Positions 5,625 to 5,702 of a stretch of 5,702 nucleotides of DNA are shown here, in pieces. The DNA comes from Nitrosopumilaceae archaeon. Lineage in GTDB: Archaea; Thermoproteota; Nitrososphaeria; Nitrososphaerales; Nitrosopumilaceae. The DNA is taken from the NCBI GenBank assembly GCA_021296165.1, contig JAGWAW010000055.1:13755-19456 (forward strand), written 5' to 3'. A model generated the notes under the pieces. That model was given only the letters and a program-made list of their open reading frames with translations. It ran no database searches and was not told the DNA's origin. Position 1 is the first letter of the stretch; the number at the start of each line of letters is the position of its first letter. The position numbers and the translations under genes are program-made.

Positions 5625-5702
5625 TCATGACACCCCGCGGCTCCACACAACTTTTCCGTCCACCAGGATGGTCATTCCATCAGTCATGAGGTCCGCGGCA
5701 CA
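5625..5702 (-). CDS. Possible 3' end of a minus-strand gene entering from the right edge
   Basis: Reading in from the right edge, the minus strand has 25 open codons ending in TGA (5627-5625). The tail contains DGMTILVDGKVVWSRGVS. Codon use is mostly GC-ending, as in the confirmed genes. The alternating hydrophobic strand with VDGKVVW resembles the beta-strand that often ends amidohydrolase-type proteins (a V-x-G-K/R-V-V pattern), but the piece is too short for a family call. If real, its downstream side faces the gene-free stretch and then the helicase, in the same direction. It could also be a chance frame. Confidence 0.4.
   Translation of the reverse strand, partial: CAADLMTDGMTILVDGKVVWSRGVS

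Noticed and set aside
5209..5646. Minus-strand 145-codon frame right of the helicase
   Set aside because: GTG start without ribosome site or TATA box at the right distance, no recognisable family, and it overlaps the better-looking tail ending at 5625.
1..5702. CRISPR array, tRNA, rRNA or insertion sequence
   Set aside because: No regularly spaced repeat array, no tRNA T-loop with matching arms, no rRNA-like sequence, and no transposase or terminal inverted repeats were found.

Overview
The window looks like a GC-rich archaeal chromosome, most likely a thaumarchaeon close to Cenarchaeum symbiosum. This is an inference from composition, not a database match. The signs are TATA boxes about 26-27 bp ahead of start codons (leaderless transcripts), and a marked preference for the ATA isoleucine codon and AGG arginine codon in a GC-rich background. 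In the first ABC gene 18 of 20 isoleucines are ATA.

Layout. Positions 1-66 may hold the first 22 codons of a minus-strand gene that leaves the window (weak). Positions 67-249 are a divergent intergenic region with a TATA box for each side, a 20-bp-period direct repeat and a small inverted repeat. Positions 250-2000 are a two-gene ABC-2 export operon: a DrrA-type ATPase and a six-helix permease joined by a TTGA start/stop overlap. Positions 5104-1997 (minus strand) encode a 1035-residue SNF2-type helicase with a C-terminal DUF3883 domain, organised like the DISARM defence helicase DrmD. Its stop codon shares one CTAG palindrome with the stop of the permease. Positions 5105-5624 contain no convincing gene. 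Positions 5702-5625 may be the 3' end of another minus-strand gene.

How the parts fit together. The ATPase and permease should form one lipid/drug-type export complex in the cytoplasmic membrane. The helicase is a separate, convergent unit. No other DISARM gene (methylase, drmA, drmB, drmC) is visible, so here it is an orphan.

The most unusual feature is inside the helicase. The Walker A and DEAH motifs are intact, but motif III reads TPTPP, motif VI has lost its glutamine and the first of its two arginines, and the DUF3883 E-x-K position reads A-V-R. This suggests a repurposed, partly inactive or decaying defence-type ATPase.
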